Source: Sva-07 sp963698435 (lineage in GTDB: Bacteria > Actinomycetota > Acidimicrobiia > Acidimicrobiales > Ilumatobacteraceae). From it: DNA of 64,000 nucleotides. The translations under genes were made by a program, and so were the position numbers. Below, piece after piece: positions 22,372 through 30,336 of this stretch. The notes beneath the pieces are model-generated. The model saw only the letters and a program-made list of their open reading frames with translations, ran no database searches and had not been told where the DNA came from. The stretch's first letter is position 1. Every line of letters starts with the position of its first letter. The DNA lies in NCBI GenBank assembly GCA_963698435.1, contig CAVOQV010000013.1, positions 38,372 to 102,371 of the forward strand, read 5' to 3'.

Positions 22372-22392
22372 CTTGAGTCGGTTTGACTAAAG
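22372..22392. promoter_or_regulatory. HAIR operator (HspR binding site)
   Basis: cttgagt-N7-actaaag matches the HAIR consensus CTTGAGT-N7-ACTCAAG with one mismatch in the right arm. A further degenerate half site (ctgagtc) lies just beside it at 22359-22365. It sits upstream of the dnaK -35 and is the expected target of the HspR encoded at the end of the operon. Confidence 0.85.
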
Positions 22393-22399
22393 ATCGTGG

Positions 22400-22813
22400 T
22401 CAACCGTCAGCGAGGAACTCCGGGCCGAACGAGTGCGGCAGGAGGTCGGCGACGGTGGTCGACCAGGTAGCGCCGCCGGCGCTCACCGAGTGAACGGCCA
22501 CGTCGGGGCCGGCGAACTCCCGGATGCGCTGACGACAGCCGCCGCACGGCGTTCCCGGTTCGTCACCATCGGTCACCACGACGATCTCGACGATCGATCG
22601 CTCGCCGGCCGCGACCATGGCCGCGATCGCTCCGGCCTCCGCGCACGATCCGAGCGGATACGCGGCGTTCTCGACGTTGCAGCCGACGATGACCGCGCCG
22701 GACGTGGTCCGAATCGCCGCACCCACTCGGTAGTGCGAATAGGGGCAGTACGCCTGGAGGTGTACCTCGCTGGCTGCGGCCACCAGTTCGGGATCGGGCT
22801 CACGTGCGCTCAT
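22400..22813 (-). CDS. cdd: cytidine deaminase
   Basis: 137 residues. The zinc site is formed by SCAEAGAI (Cys plus the proton-shuttling Glu) and PCGGC, the CAE/PCxxC pattern of homotetrameric cytidine deaminases. The N-terminal YCPYSHYRVGAA and NVENAAYPLG segments bind the nucleoside. It deaminates cytidine and deoxycytidine in pyrimidine salvage. I start at ATG 22813; an upstream in-frame GTG at 22846 would add 11 unconserved residues. It ends 8 bp from the HAIR site of dnaK. Confidence 0.92.
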   Translation of the reverse strand: MSAREPDPELVAAASEVHLQAYCPYSHYRVGAAIRTTSGAVIVGCNVENAAYPLGSCAEAGAIAAMVAAGERSIVEIVVVTDGDEPGTPCGGCRQRIREFAGPDVAVHSVSAGGATWSTTVADLLPHSFGPEFLADG

Positions 22814-22873
22814 CTCCCCATCATTGTCCCCGGGCGACCACGTCACCAGCAGACGACCTCACCAGCAGACCAC

Positions 22874-23891
22874 TCAGTCCGGGAAGCCATCGGGATGGGT
22901 TCGTTGCCACTCCCAGTGGTCGACGCACATGTTGTCGATCGTGCGCTCGGCCCGCCATCCCAGCTCCCGCTCGGCCTTGGACGGGTCAGCGAACGACACG
23001 GCCTGATCACCGGCGCGGCGACCGACGACCCGCCTCGGGATCGGGTTGCCGACGGCGCGCTCGACGGCGGCGATCATCTCGAACACCGAGGTGCCGTGGC
23101 CAGTACCGAGATTCCAGGTGTGGACGCCCGGCGCTTCGGCGAGACGTCGCAGCGCCGCCACGTGACCCCTCGCGAGATCGACCACGTGGATGTAGTCACG
23201 GATGCAGGTGCCGTCGGGCGTGTCGTAGTCGTCACCGAACACCGACAGCTCGGCCAGCTTGCCGACCGCGACCTGCATCACGAACGGCATCAGGTTGTTG
23301 GGGATCCCGGCGGGGTCCTCACCGATCCGACCGCTCTCGTGGGCGCCGACCGGGTTGAAGTAGCGCAGCAGCGCCACCGCCAACTCGGGGTCGGCGTTCC
23401 CGGCGGCGGTGAGAATGCGTTCGATCATCGCCTTGGTCTCGCCGTACGGGTTGGTCGGGCCCGTCAGCGCACCCTCGTGCAGCGGTGCCGACCGCCTCCG
23501 GGCTGTACACGGTCGCCGACGACGAGAACACCAAACGCTTCACGCCGTGCGCTTCCATGGCCTCCGCCAACGCCAGGGTCGTGCCGAGGTTCACCCTGAA
23601 GTAGCGCAACGGTTCGGCCACGGACTCACCGACCGCCTTCAAACCAGCGAAGTGGATCACCCCGTCGATCGGATGTGCGGCGAACACCTCGTCGAGCGCA
23701 CCGCGGTCGGCGACGTCGATCTGATGGAACGCGATCGACCGCCCGGCGATCTCCGCCGCTTCAACGACCGCGTGGTGCGAGCCGTTCGAGAGGTCGTCGA
23801 CGACCACGACGTCGTAGCCGGCCTCGAGCAGCGCCACGCACGTGTGGCTGCCGATGTAGCCCGCCCCGCCGGTGACCAGGATCGTCTCCAT
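22874..23891 (-). CDS. galE: UDP-glucose 4-epimerase, one frame break
   Basis: Short-chain dehydrogenase/reductase of the Leloir pathway interconverting UDP-glucose and UDP-galactose. The NAD loop is GGAGYIG (residues 8-14), the Ser is in SSSATVY, and the catalytic pair is in NPYGETK. The N-terminal part (23891 to ~23495) and the C-terminal part (~23490 to 22874) are in different frames; PLHEGALTGPTNPYGE joins them in the second frame, so a one- or two-base error lies near 23490. The corrected length (~338) is standard. It is followed after 60 bp by cdd and preceded by NUDIX with a 32-bp gap. Confidence 0.9.
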
Positions 23892-23923
23892 CGGACCATT
23901 CGACCACAGGGATGCGACCGGGA

Positions 23924-24451
23924 TCACATCTCGGCGAGGCGGCACAGCAGACCGGTCAGCGACATCCCGTCGCGGACGTGGCCCGCACGGATCTCCGCTC
24001 TGACGGTCTCCCACGGCATCCACTCGACCCGCTCGGCCTCGTCGGGGTCGGACGGGTCACCGACCAGGGTGGCCGACGTCGCGAGGAACAGATGAAAGGT
24101 CGTGTCGCTCGTGCCGTTGTGCGGGAAGTAGGAGGTGAGCGTCGTGAGCGGACCGGGGCGCCAGCCCGTCTCCTCCAGCGTCTCGCGGGCACCCGCCTCG
24201 ATCGGGGTCTCGCCCACGTCGACGCGACCCGCCGGGACCTCCCAACCCCAGGTGTCGGTGATGAACCGATGCCTCCACAGCAGCAGGACGCCGCGATCGG
24301 GGTCGTCGACGACCACCCCGGCCGCCTCCGCCGGCATTCTCAACACGTGATGCTCGAACCGCGCGCCGCTCGGCACTTCGACGTCGACGAGAGCAACACG
24401 CATCCACTCGCTGTCGTACACCGTCCGCTCCCCGTGCACCATCCACTCCAT
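23924..24451 (-). CDS. NUDIX hydrolase (ADP-ribose pyrophosphatase-like)
   Basis: 175 residues. The NUDIX box GRVDVGETPIEAGARETLEE, followed by TGW, matches GX5EX7REUXEEXGU. Such enzymes cleave nucleoside diphosphates linked to another moiety; the AGVVVDDPDRGVLLLWRHR segment upstream of the box is like ADP-sugar pyrophosphatases. The start is ATG 24451, with TAGGGT (24459-24464, minus strand) 7 nt upstream, suggesting a leaderless message. Exact substrate unknown. Confidence 0.88.
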   Translation of the reverse strand: MEWMVHGERTVYDSEWMRVALVDVEVPSGARFEHHVLRMPAEAAGVVVDDPDRGVLLLWRHRFITDTWGWEVPAGRVDVGETPIEAGARETLEETGWRPGPLTTLTSYFPHNGTSDTTFHLFLATSATLVGDPSDPDEAERVEWMPWETVRAEIRAGHVRDGMSLTGLLCRLAEM

Positions 24452-24486
24452 GGCTTGCACCCTACGACCCCGACCCGTTCGGGTGT

Positions 24487-26283
24487 TCAGATACCGAGGA
24501 CGAGCGGGACGACGATCGGGGTGACGATCAGCGTGACGAGACTGAGCGGCGCTCCGACGATGGTGAAGTCGCGGAACTTGTAGCCACCGAGTCCGTAGAC
24601 CATCAGGTTGGTCTGATAGCCGATCGGTGACAGGAACGAACACGACGCGCCCAGCAACACGACGATGGCGAACGACCGCGGATCGAGTCCTGCTTCGACG
24701 GCGGTCGCCATCGCGACCGGCAGCATCAGCGCAGCGGCCGCGTTGTTCGACAGCAGTTCGGTGAGGATCATCGTGGCCAGCAGCACCGCCACGAGCCGAC
24801 CAACATCGCCGAACGGGTCACCGAGGCTGCCGAGTACCGTCGCCATCTCGGCGGCGAGGCCACTGACCGCGACCGCCGTGCCCAGGCTGATCGACATCGC
24901 GATCGTCAGGACCACGTTGAGGTTCACTGCTCGCCGTGCCTCGGTGACACTGATCACCTGCGTCGCGATGAGCACGACGGCCGCGATCAACGAGGCCTCC
25001 ATCAAGTCGAGCAGGTTCGTGACGACGACGGCGATCATGGCGACGATCGCAGCGATCACCATCCCCGCACGATGTTGTCGAACCGGCGGCGGAGCGTCGA
25101 GTGAGGCGATGACGCTGAAGTCGCCGTGACCTCGCCACTGGCGTTCGAACTCCGGGGTCGCCAGGACGAGGAGCACGTCGCCGGGTCGCAGGACCACCGT
25201 GCCGAGCTTGCCGGGAAGGTCGTCGTCGTGACGGCGGATCGCGAGCACGGCAGCGTCGTACCGTGCGCGGAATCCGGCGTCGCGCAGTGTGCTGCCCGCC
25301 AACTCCGATCGCTCCGACACGACCGCTTCGTACAGGCCGGCATCGGGGCGGTCCCCCGCGCCGACGAGATGCGCGTCCTCAGCGCTCGACAGCCCGCTGA
25401 TCTCGAGGAGGTCGACCACGTCGACGACATCGCCGGCGAAGTAGCAGACGTCGCCGGCGCTCAGAACGGTGCCCGGTCTCGCAGGGACCACCGTTCCGGA
25501 ACGCTCGACCCCAGCGAGGAAGACGCCACGGAGATGGCGCAGCCCTGCCGTATCGATCGTCCGTCCGACCAATGGGCCATCTGCATCGACGCGCAACGCG
25601 ATCGTGTACGGCTGCGCAGCGACACCCTCGTCGGGTCCCGCTCCGCGTCGATTGCGCAGCAGCACGGGGGCCGTGAGGACCAGCACGAGGATGCCGACCG
25701 CAGCGACGGGGAGCCCGACACCGGTGATCTCGAAGACGCCGAGCGGGTCACCGCCCTGCGCAACCAGGAGATCCGACACCACGAGGTTGGTCGAGGTCCC
25801 GATCACCGTGACGACACCGCCGAAAACGGCGGCGTACGACAAGGGGATCAGATACGGCGAGGCCGACACCCCGGATCGCCGACACCACGTGACCACGCGT
25901 GGTGCTGCGAGCGCGACGAGGGGCGTGTTCGGCAGCACAGCGGACAGCGCACCGCTGGCGACGGCCAGCCGACCCAGCCGAGCCCGGCTCCGGTCGGCAC
26001 CGCTCGCGTCGGATCGCTTGGACGAACCCGACAGAACACGATCGATCAGCGGCGACAACGCACCGGTGACCGTGGCCGCCCCCGCAAGGACGTACAGCGC
26101 TGCGATCGTGATCGGCGCCGTGGAGGACAGCCCCGAGAGGGCCTCGCCCTGGTCGATCACGTTCGCGAGCAGGAGCACGCCGACCGCCGCGCCCATCGCC
26201 GCAGCGGCGGGAAGCCGATCGAACGCGAGCACCCCGAACGTGACGATCAGGACGACGAGCGTGATCCACGCGTCGGTGGTCAT
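24487..26283 (-). CDS. SLC13-family permease with internal RCK_C/TrkA-C domains
   Basis: 598 residues. Hydrophobic helices fill the first ~200 and the last ~200 residues. Between them (roughly 215-390) are two soluble TrkA-C-like segments, seen as paired strands such as ARPGTVLSAGDVCYFAG and VVLRPGDVLLVLA. Motifs LPNTPLV, IGTSTNLVV and SNNAAAALMLP are typical of the divalent anion:sodium symporter family. It is probably a plasma-membrane anion transporter (sulfate or dicarboxylate class). Its ATG overlaps the stop of the M14 gene as ATGA, so the two are co-translated. The ion cannot be told from sequence. Confidence 0.9.
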   Translation of the reverse strand: MTTDAWITLVVLIVTFGVLAFDRLPAAAAMGAAVGVLLLANVIDQGEALSGLSSTAPITIAALYVLAGAATVTGALSPLIDRVLSGSSKRSDASGADRSRARLGRLAVASGALSAVLPNTPLVALAAPRVVTWCRRSGVSASPYLIPLSYAAVFGGVVTVIGTSTNLVVSDLLVAQGGDPLGVFEITGVGLPVAAVGILVLVLTAPVLLRNRRGAGPDEGVAAQPYTIALRVDADGPLVGRTIDTAGLRHLRGVFLAGVERSGTVVPARPGTVLSAGDVCYFAGDVVDVVDLLEISGLSSAEDAHLVGAGDRPDAGLYEAVVSERSELAGSTLRDAGFRARYDAAVLAIRRHDDDLPGKLGTVVLRPGDVLLVLATPEFERQWRGHGDFSVIASLDAPPPVRQHRAGMVIAAIVAMIAVVVTNLLDLMEASLIAAVVLIATQVISVTEARRAVNLNVVLTIAMSISLGTAVAVSGLAAEMATVLGSLGDPFGDVGRLVAVLLATMILTELLSNNAAAALMLPVAMATAVEAGLDPRSFAIVVLLGASCSFLSPIGYQTNLMVYGLGGYKFRDFTIVGAPLSLVTLIVTPIVVPLVLGI

Positions 26284-28013
26284 GACATCCTCGTCGTCGT
26301 GTCCGCGGCGTCGATGTCGACGAACCGGGTCTCGAGCCTGAGTTCGACGGAGTCGGAACCGGCCCGCGGATGCTGGACCGCCACCACGATCGTGGTGCCA
26401 GCCACCGCCCGCAGCAGCCAGGAACAGCTCGTGCGATCCGGGGTGCCGTCGGTGCCGTCCGTGAAGCGCGCCGCCGACGACCCGGCCAGCTGTCCGAGCG
26501 TCCGCCGGGCGGCGCCGTCGAGCACCTCGACCGCTCCCACGACGTCGGCATGAATCGGTCGAACGAGATCGTCCTGGAGCGCCTTCGAGCTCACGGTGGT
26601 CGGGAGCCAACCCGTGTTGGCCACACCGATCACCACTCGCCACGTGTCGTCCGCCACCGACTCGACGCGGGCGTGGCGGATCTCGACGCACGGTGCGGCG
26701 AGAGCCTGGGCGACGGCGAAGTCGGCGTGAGGGTCGACTTCGTCGAGCAGCAGGTGGGGCGGCGGATTGGTCCACGAGTAGAGGCCGTTCCATCCACCGA
26801 GCTCCACCGGCCCGAGCTGCGGGTGGTCGAAGGGGTACCAGTCGACGAAACCGCGGACGTGCTCGTCGTTCGAGTGCGCGTCGAGCCATCGGAGCACCGC
26901 AAGACGTTCCGCGTCGGTGGGGCCCGTGTACCAGAAGTGGGTCGACTGCTTCTTGCCCGTCGCAGCATGGACGACATCCCAGAACTCGGTGGTCCATCCG
27001 AACACGCCGAGATGCTCGTAGGCCCAGTCGTCGGATGCTCCGCTCATCGTCTCGGTCGGATCCCAGGTGAAGTCCTCGTACACGGAGTGGGACGGGTACC
27101 CGGTGAGTTCGGTGCCGATCGCGGCGAGCTGTTTCCATGTCCACACGTCGCCGGGCGCCAGCTTGGCATCGGGCGTCGTCGACGAGGGGCGCAGGATCAC
27201 ACCACCGCTGGTGTGGAACGCGTTGAACCCGCAGATGTTCGGTCGTGCCACGATCGCCCGCACGAGTGCGTCGATCTCGGGTTCCGACAGCGGGTGGTCT
27301 CCCGAGCCGGGCACCTTCGCTCCCCACCCGGCCGGGTAGTTGCGGTTGAGATCGAGGCCCTCGGGCGCCGGGGCGGACGGGACATCGAAACCGTCGAAGT
27401 CCTCGATGGTTCCCTCGACGAGGACGCGGTAGCGGGGCACCCCGGAGTCGACGCCGGCCGGCGGGACCGGCACGAGCAACCGCTCGTCATCCGGGTGGAC
27501 GATCCACGGTCCGTCGGGATCAGGGAACCTCATCTGCAGGATGCGGCCGTCGCCGTCGACATCGCCTTCATGGAGTCCGGGCCAGCGGTGAGCGTCGGCC
27601 AGCGGCCATGGCCGCACGCTCGAGCGGCGAAACCGCGGACGATCCGCAAGCACCCACTCGGCACCGTCGGGGTTCACCCGAGGGACGACGTAGAACGTGC
27701 GAGTCCGGAGCGCGCGCGTGATCGTTTCGTCTCCGGAGCGATGACCCTCGACGAGGCGCTGCAGCAACCGGCACGCCGCGACCGTGGCCGTGAGTTCGAC
27801 GGCATGGATGCTGGCGTCGACCAAGTGCGCTGGTTTGGTGTCGTGCGATCCGGTCGAGACGTCGGTCACCGTGACCAACAGCAGGTCGCGCCCCTCGAAC
27901 GACCGGCCGTAGGTCTCGACCGCAACGAGGTCGGGATGATCCGCAGCGAGCTGATCGATCCACTCGACCAGCTCGTCGTAGCGCAGAAACCGGTCGAAGG
28001 CGTACTGGGTCAC
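26280..28013 (-). CDS. M14-family zinc carboxypeptidase
   Basis: 577 residues without a signal peptide, so probably cytoplasmic. Zinc ligands HxxE are His70 and Glu73 in SIHAVELT, the third ligand is His in FNAFHTSGGV, and the catalytic Glu is in TTEFWD. The substrate-side DLNRNYP motif is also present. The C-terminal ~170 residues form a beta-rich extra domain. The start is a GTG at 28013, six bases after TAGTCT, a leaderless arrangement. It is translationally coupled to the SLC13 permease, hinting at peptide or amino-acid use. Confidence 0.88.
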   Translation of the reverse strand: MTQYAFDRFLRYDELVEWIDQLAADHPDLVAVETYGRSFEGRDLLLVTVTDVSTGSHDTKPAHLVDASIHAVELTATVAACRLLQRLVEGHRSGDETITRALRTRTFYVVPRVNPDGAEWVLADRPRFRRSSVRPWPLADAHRWPGLHEGDVDGDGRILQMRFPDPDGPWIVHPDDERLLVPVPPAGVDSGVPRYRVLVEGTIEDFDGFDVPSAPAPEGLDLNRNYPAGWGAKVPGSGDHPLSEPEIDALVRAIVARPNICGFNAFHTSGGVILRPSSTTPDAKLAPGDVWTWKQLAAIGTELTGYPSHSVYEDFTWDPTETMSGASDDWAYEHLGVFGWTTEFWDVVHAATGKKQSTHFWYTGPTDAERLAVLRWLDAHSNDEHVRGFVDWYPFDHPQLGPVELGGWNGLYSWTNPPPHLLLDEVDPHADFAVAQALAAPCVEIRHARVESVADDTWRVVIGVANTGWLPTTVSSKALQDDLVRPIHADVVGAVEVLDGAARRTLGQLAGSSAARFTDGTDGTPDRTSCSWLLRAVAGTTIVVAVQHPRAGSDSVELRLETRFVDIDAADTTTRMS

Positions 28014-28019
28014 GTCGGC

Positions 28020-28025
28020 AGACTA
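28020..28025 (-). promoter_or_regulatory. -10 hexamer of the M14 gene, leaderless arrangement
   Basis: TAGTCT on the minus strand lies 6 nt before the GTG start. Confidence 0.45.
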
Positions 28026-28101
28026 CGCGCCCCGACCCACCGCCGGAGATGACGTCCGCGACGTGTCAGCGCATCGTGAATCTCGCCTCCGAGCGGCTGG
28101 C

Positions 28102-28107
28102 TAACGT
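28102..28107 (+). promoter_or_regulatory. -10 hexamer of the alpha/beta hydrolase gene, leaderless arrangement
   Basis: TAACGT lies 6 nt before ATG 28114. The 100-bp divergent gap to the M14 gene holds both promoters. Confidence 0.45.
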
Positions 28108-28113
28108 CATCCG

Positions 28114-28959
28114 ATGCTCGATGCGACGACGACACTGCCCGATGGTCGGACGCTGGCGTTCACCGAGGTCGGGGCGCTCGACGGATCGGTTGCGTTCTAC
28201 TTCCACGGGGCTCCCGGTGGACGTCTGGAGATCTCGAGCAACGACCGCGCCTTCACCGACGTCGGCGTCCGAGTGATCACCGCCGACCGACCCGGCTACG
28301 GGGGGTCGAGCTCGCACGTCGGGCGCACGACGGCCGACTGGGCGGACGACGTCACTGCCCTCGCCGACCATCTCGGCGTCGCACGGTTCGTCGTGATGGG
28401 GCTGTCGTCCGGCGGTCCGTACACGGTGGCGTGCGCATCGCTGCTCGGCGATCGCGTCATCGGCGCGATCATCGCCGCCGGCAACACCGACATGTCGTGG
28501 CCCGGCGCCAGCGACGGCTACCTGCAGTCCGAGCTCGACATCATGGCGATGGACGACGAAGCGGCCGCCGTCGCATGGTGCGAGAAGCACTACGGGGCGG
28601 ACGGATCGGGCTTCTTCGGCGGCGACATGGATCTCGGCGACGTCGACAACGCCTACCTGGCCGACGAGGCCAACCTCGCGTCGCTGTTCGCCACCATGGG
28701 CGAGTCGTTCCGCCAGGGGGTCGTCGGCTACGCCCACGACATCACCGTGCAGGGCCGTCCGTGGACGTTCGACCCTGGCGCGATCGTCGCGCCCACGATC
28801 GTCGTCCACGGCGCGGACGACCGGTTGGTTCCGCTCGCCCACAGCGAGCACACCGCCGAGTTGATCCCCGGCGCCCAGCTTCGAGTGCTCGAGGGCTGCG
28901 GCCACCTGAGCCTCGTCGATCGCCTGCCTGCACTCGCCGCCGAGCTCGCCACACGCTGA
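28114..28959 (+). CDS. alpha/beta-fold hydrolase
   Basis: 281 residues. The oxyanion-hole segment is FHGAPGG, the nucleophile elbow is MGLSSGGP, the acid is the Asp in VHGADDRLVP and the base is the His in GCGHLSLVD. No signal peptide. It resembles generic alpha/beta hydrolase-1 enzymes (esterase, lactonase or epoxide hydrolase); the substrate is unknown. It is followed by gpmA after 56 bp. Confidence 0.9.
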   Translation: MLDATTTLPDGRTLAFTEVGALDGSVAFYFHGAPGGRLEISSNDRAFTDVGVRVITADRPGYGGSSSHVGRTTADWADDVTALADHLGVARFVVMGLSSGGPYTVACASLLGDRVIGAIIAAGNTDMSWPGASDGYLQSELDIMAMDDEAAAVAWCEKHYGADGSGFFGGDMDLGDVDNAYLADEANLASLFATMGESFRQGVVGYAHDITVQGRPWTFDPGAIVAPTIVVHGADDRLVPLAHSEHTAELIPGAQLRVLEGCGHLSLVDRLPALAAELATR

Positions 28960-29003
28960 GCGACGGACGCGAGGTGCCTGGCACGTCGCGTACCCGACCG
29001 ACC

Positions 29004-29009
29004 TACGAT
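29004..29009 (+). promoter_or_regulatory. -10 hexamer of gpmA, leaderless arrangement
   Basis: TACGAT lies 6 nt before ATG 29016; no ribosome-binding site is seen. Confidence 0.5.
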
Positions 29010-29015
29010 CGGGGT

Positions 29016-29768
29016 ATGAGCGGCACCCTCGTCATCCTCCGGCACGGCCAGTCCGAGTGGAACCTCGCCAACCTCTTCACCGGCTGGCACGACGTCCCGC
29101 TGACGCAGAAGGGCATCACCGAGGCATCGGCGGCCGGCGCGACGATGGCGGAGGCCGGCATCCGTTTCGACACCTCGCACACCTCGTTGCAGACCAGGGC
29201 GGTCGTCACCCAGAACCTCGCGCTCGCGGCGATGGGCCAGGACTGGCTCCCGGTCGAACGCAGCTGGCGGCTCAACGAGCGCCACTACGGCGCGCTGCAG
29301 GGACTCGACAAGAAACAGACCACTGAACGACACGGCGCCGAGCAGGTCCATGCATGGCGGCGCGGCTACGACACACCCCCTCCGCCGGTCGGGCTCGACA
29401 GTCCGGAGCACCCGATCAACGACCCTCGCTACTCCCATCTCCCACCGGACGTGCTCCCAGCCAGCGAATGCCTCAAGGACGTCGTCGACCGCGTCCTGCC
29501 CTACTGGTACGACCGGATCGCACCCCAGCTCCTCGCCGGCTCGAACGTGCTGGTGACCGCCCACGGCAACTCGCTGCGAGCGCTGCTCAAGCACCTCGAA
29601 GGTGTCAGCGACGCCGACATCGCCGAGGTCAACATCCCCACCGGAGCGCCTCGCCGGTACGCCTTCGACGAACGACTCCGGGTCGTGTCCGCCGACTACC
29701 TCGGTGACGCCGAGGCCGTCGCGGCGGCCGCGGCCGCAGTCGCCGCGCAGGCCGGAACGGCCCGCTGA
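29016..29768 (+). CDS. gpmA: 2,3-bisphosphoglycerate-dependent phosphoglycerate mutase
   Basis: 250 residues. The phosphohistidine is His10 in ILRHGQSEWN, followed by FTGWHDVPLT. RLNERHYGALQG and VTAHGNSLRALL carry the other catalytic residues of the dPGM family. It interconverts 3- and 2-phosphoglycerate in glycolysis. The C-terminus ends in an Ala-rich tail, as often in actinobacteria. The start is the ATG after the leaderless -10. Confidence 0.96.
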   Translation: MSGTLVILRHGQSEWNLANLFTGWHDVPLTQKGITEASAAGATMAEAGIRFDTSHTSLQTRAVVTQNLALAAMGQDWLPVERSWRLNERHYGALQGLDKKQTTERHGAEQVHAWRRGYDTPPPPVGLDSPEHPINDPRYSHLPPDVLPASECLKDVVDRVLPYWYDRIAPQLLAGSNVLVTAHGNSLRALLKHLEGVSDADIAEVNIPTGAPRRYAFDERLRVVSADYLGDAEAVAAAAAAVAAQAGTAR

Positions 29769-29813
29769 ACAGCCGGCGGCGCTCCACTGCTCATCCGGGG
29801 TGGCCGAACCGCC

Positions 29814-29819
29814 TAAGGT
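29814..29819 (+). promoter_or_regulatory. -10 hexamer of the cyclic-nucleotide-binding gene, leaderless arrangement
   Basis: TAAGGT lies 7 nt before ATG 29827. Confidence 0.45.
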
Positions 29820-29826
29820 TCCCGCC

Positions 29827-30252
29827 ATGGCGAGCAAGAAACAACATCTGGAAACGCTCCGTGGTGTCTCACTCTTCAGTGGGTGCAACAACAAGGAGCT
29901 CGAGAAGGTTGCCAAGGCAAGTGACGAGATCCGCATGACCGCGGGCACGCTCATCGTCGATCAGGGCCAGACCGGCCGTGAGGCCTTCGTCGTCATCGAC
30001 GGCGAGATCGAGGTCAAGCGCAACAACCGCAAGGTGGCGACGCTTGGTCCGGGCACGGTCGTCGGCGAGCTCTCGCTTCTCGACCACGGTCCTCGCACGG
30101 CCACCGCTGTGTGTGCCACCGATTGCACCCTGCTCGTCATCGACCAGCGACGGTTCCTCGGCGTGATCGACTCGGTCCCTGCGATCTCGCACAAGCTGCT
30201 CTCGAGTCTCGCGGCCCGCATCCGCGAGCTCGACCGCCAGTACTTCGGCTGA
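29827..30252 (+). CDS. cyclic nucleotide-binding domain protein (Crp-like domain only)
   Basis: 141 residues consisting almost wholly of a cyclic-nucleotide-binding beta-roll. The phosphate-binding cassette region reads GELSLLDHGPRTATA. There is no helix-turn-helix after it, so this is not a Crp transcription factor. It may be a stand-alone sensor or interact with a partner; nothing here names that partner. Its closest gene downstream is the Fe-S oxidoreductase. Confidence 0.85.
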   Translation: MASKKQHLETLRGVSLFSGCNNKELEKVAKASDEIRMTAGTLIVDQGQTGREAFVVIDGEIEVKRNNRKVATLGPGTVVGELSLLDHGPRTATAVCATDCTLLVIDQRRFLGVIDSVPAISHKLLSSLAARIRELDRQYFG

Positions 30253-30336
30253 CCGTTGCCTCTGGGGTCCGACCCCGGAGGTCACAACGTGCGGACATGA
30301 CCGGTGGCGGGGTGAACGACTAGCGTTGCCGCCGAC

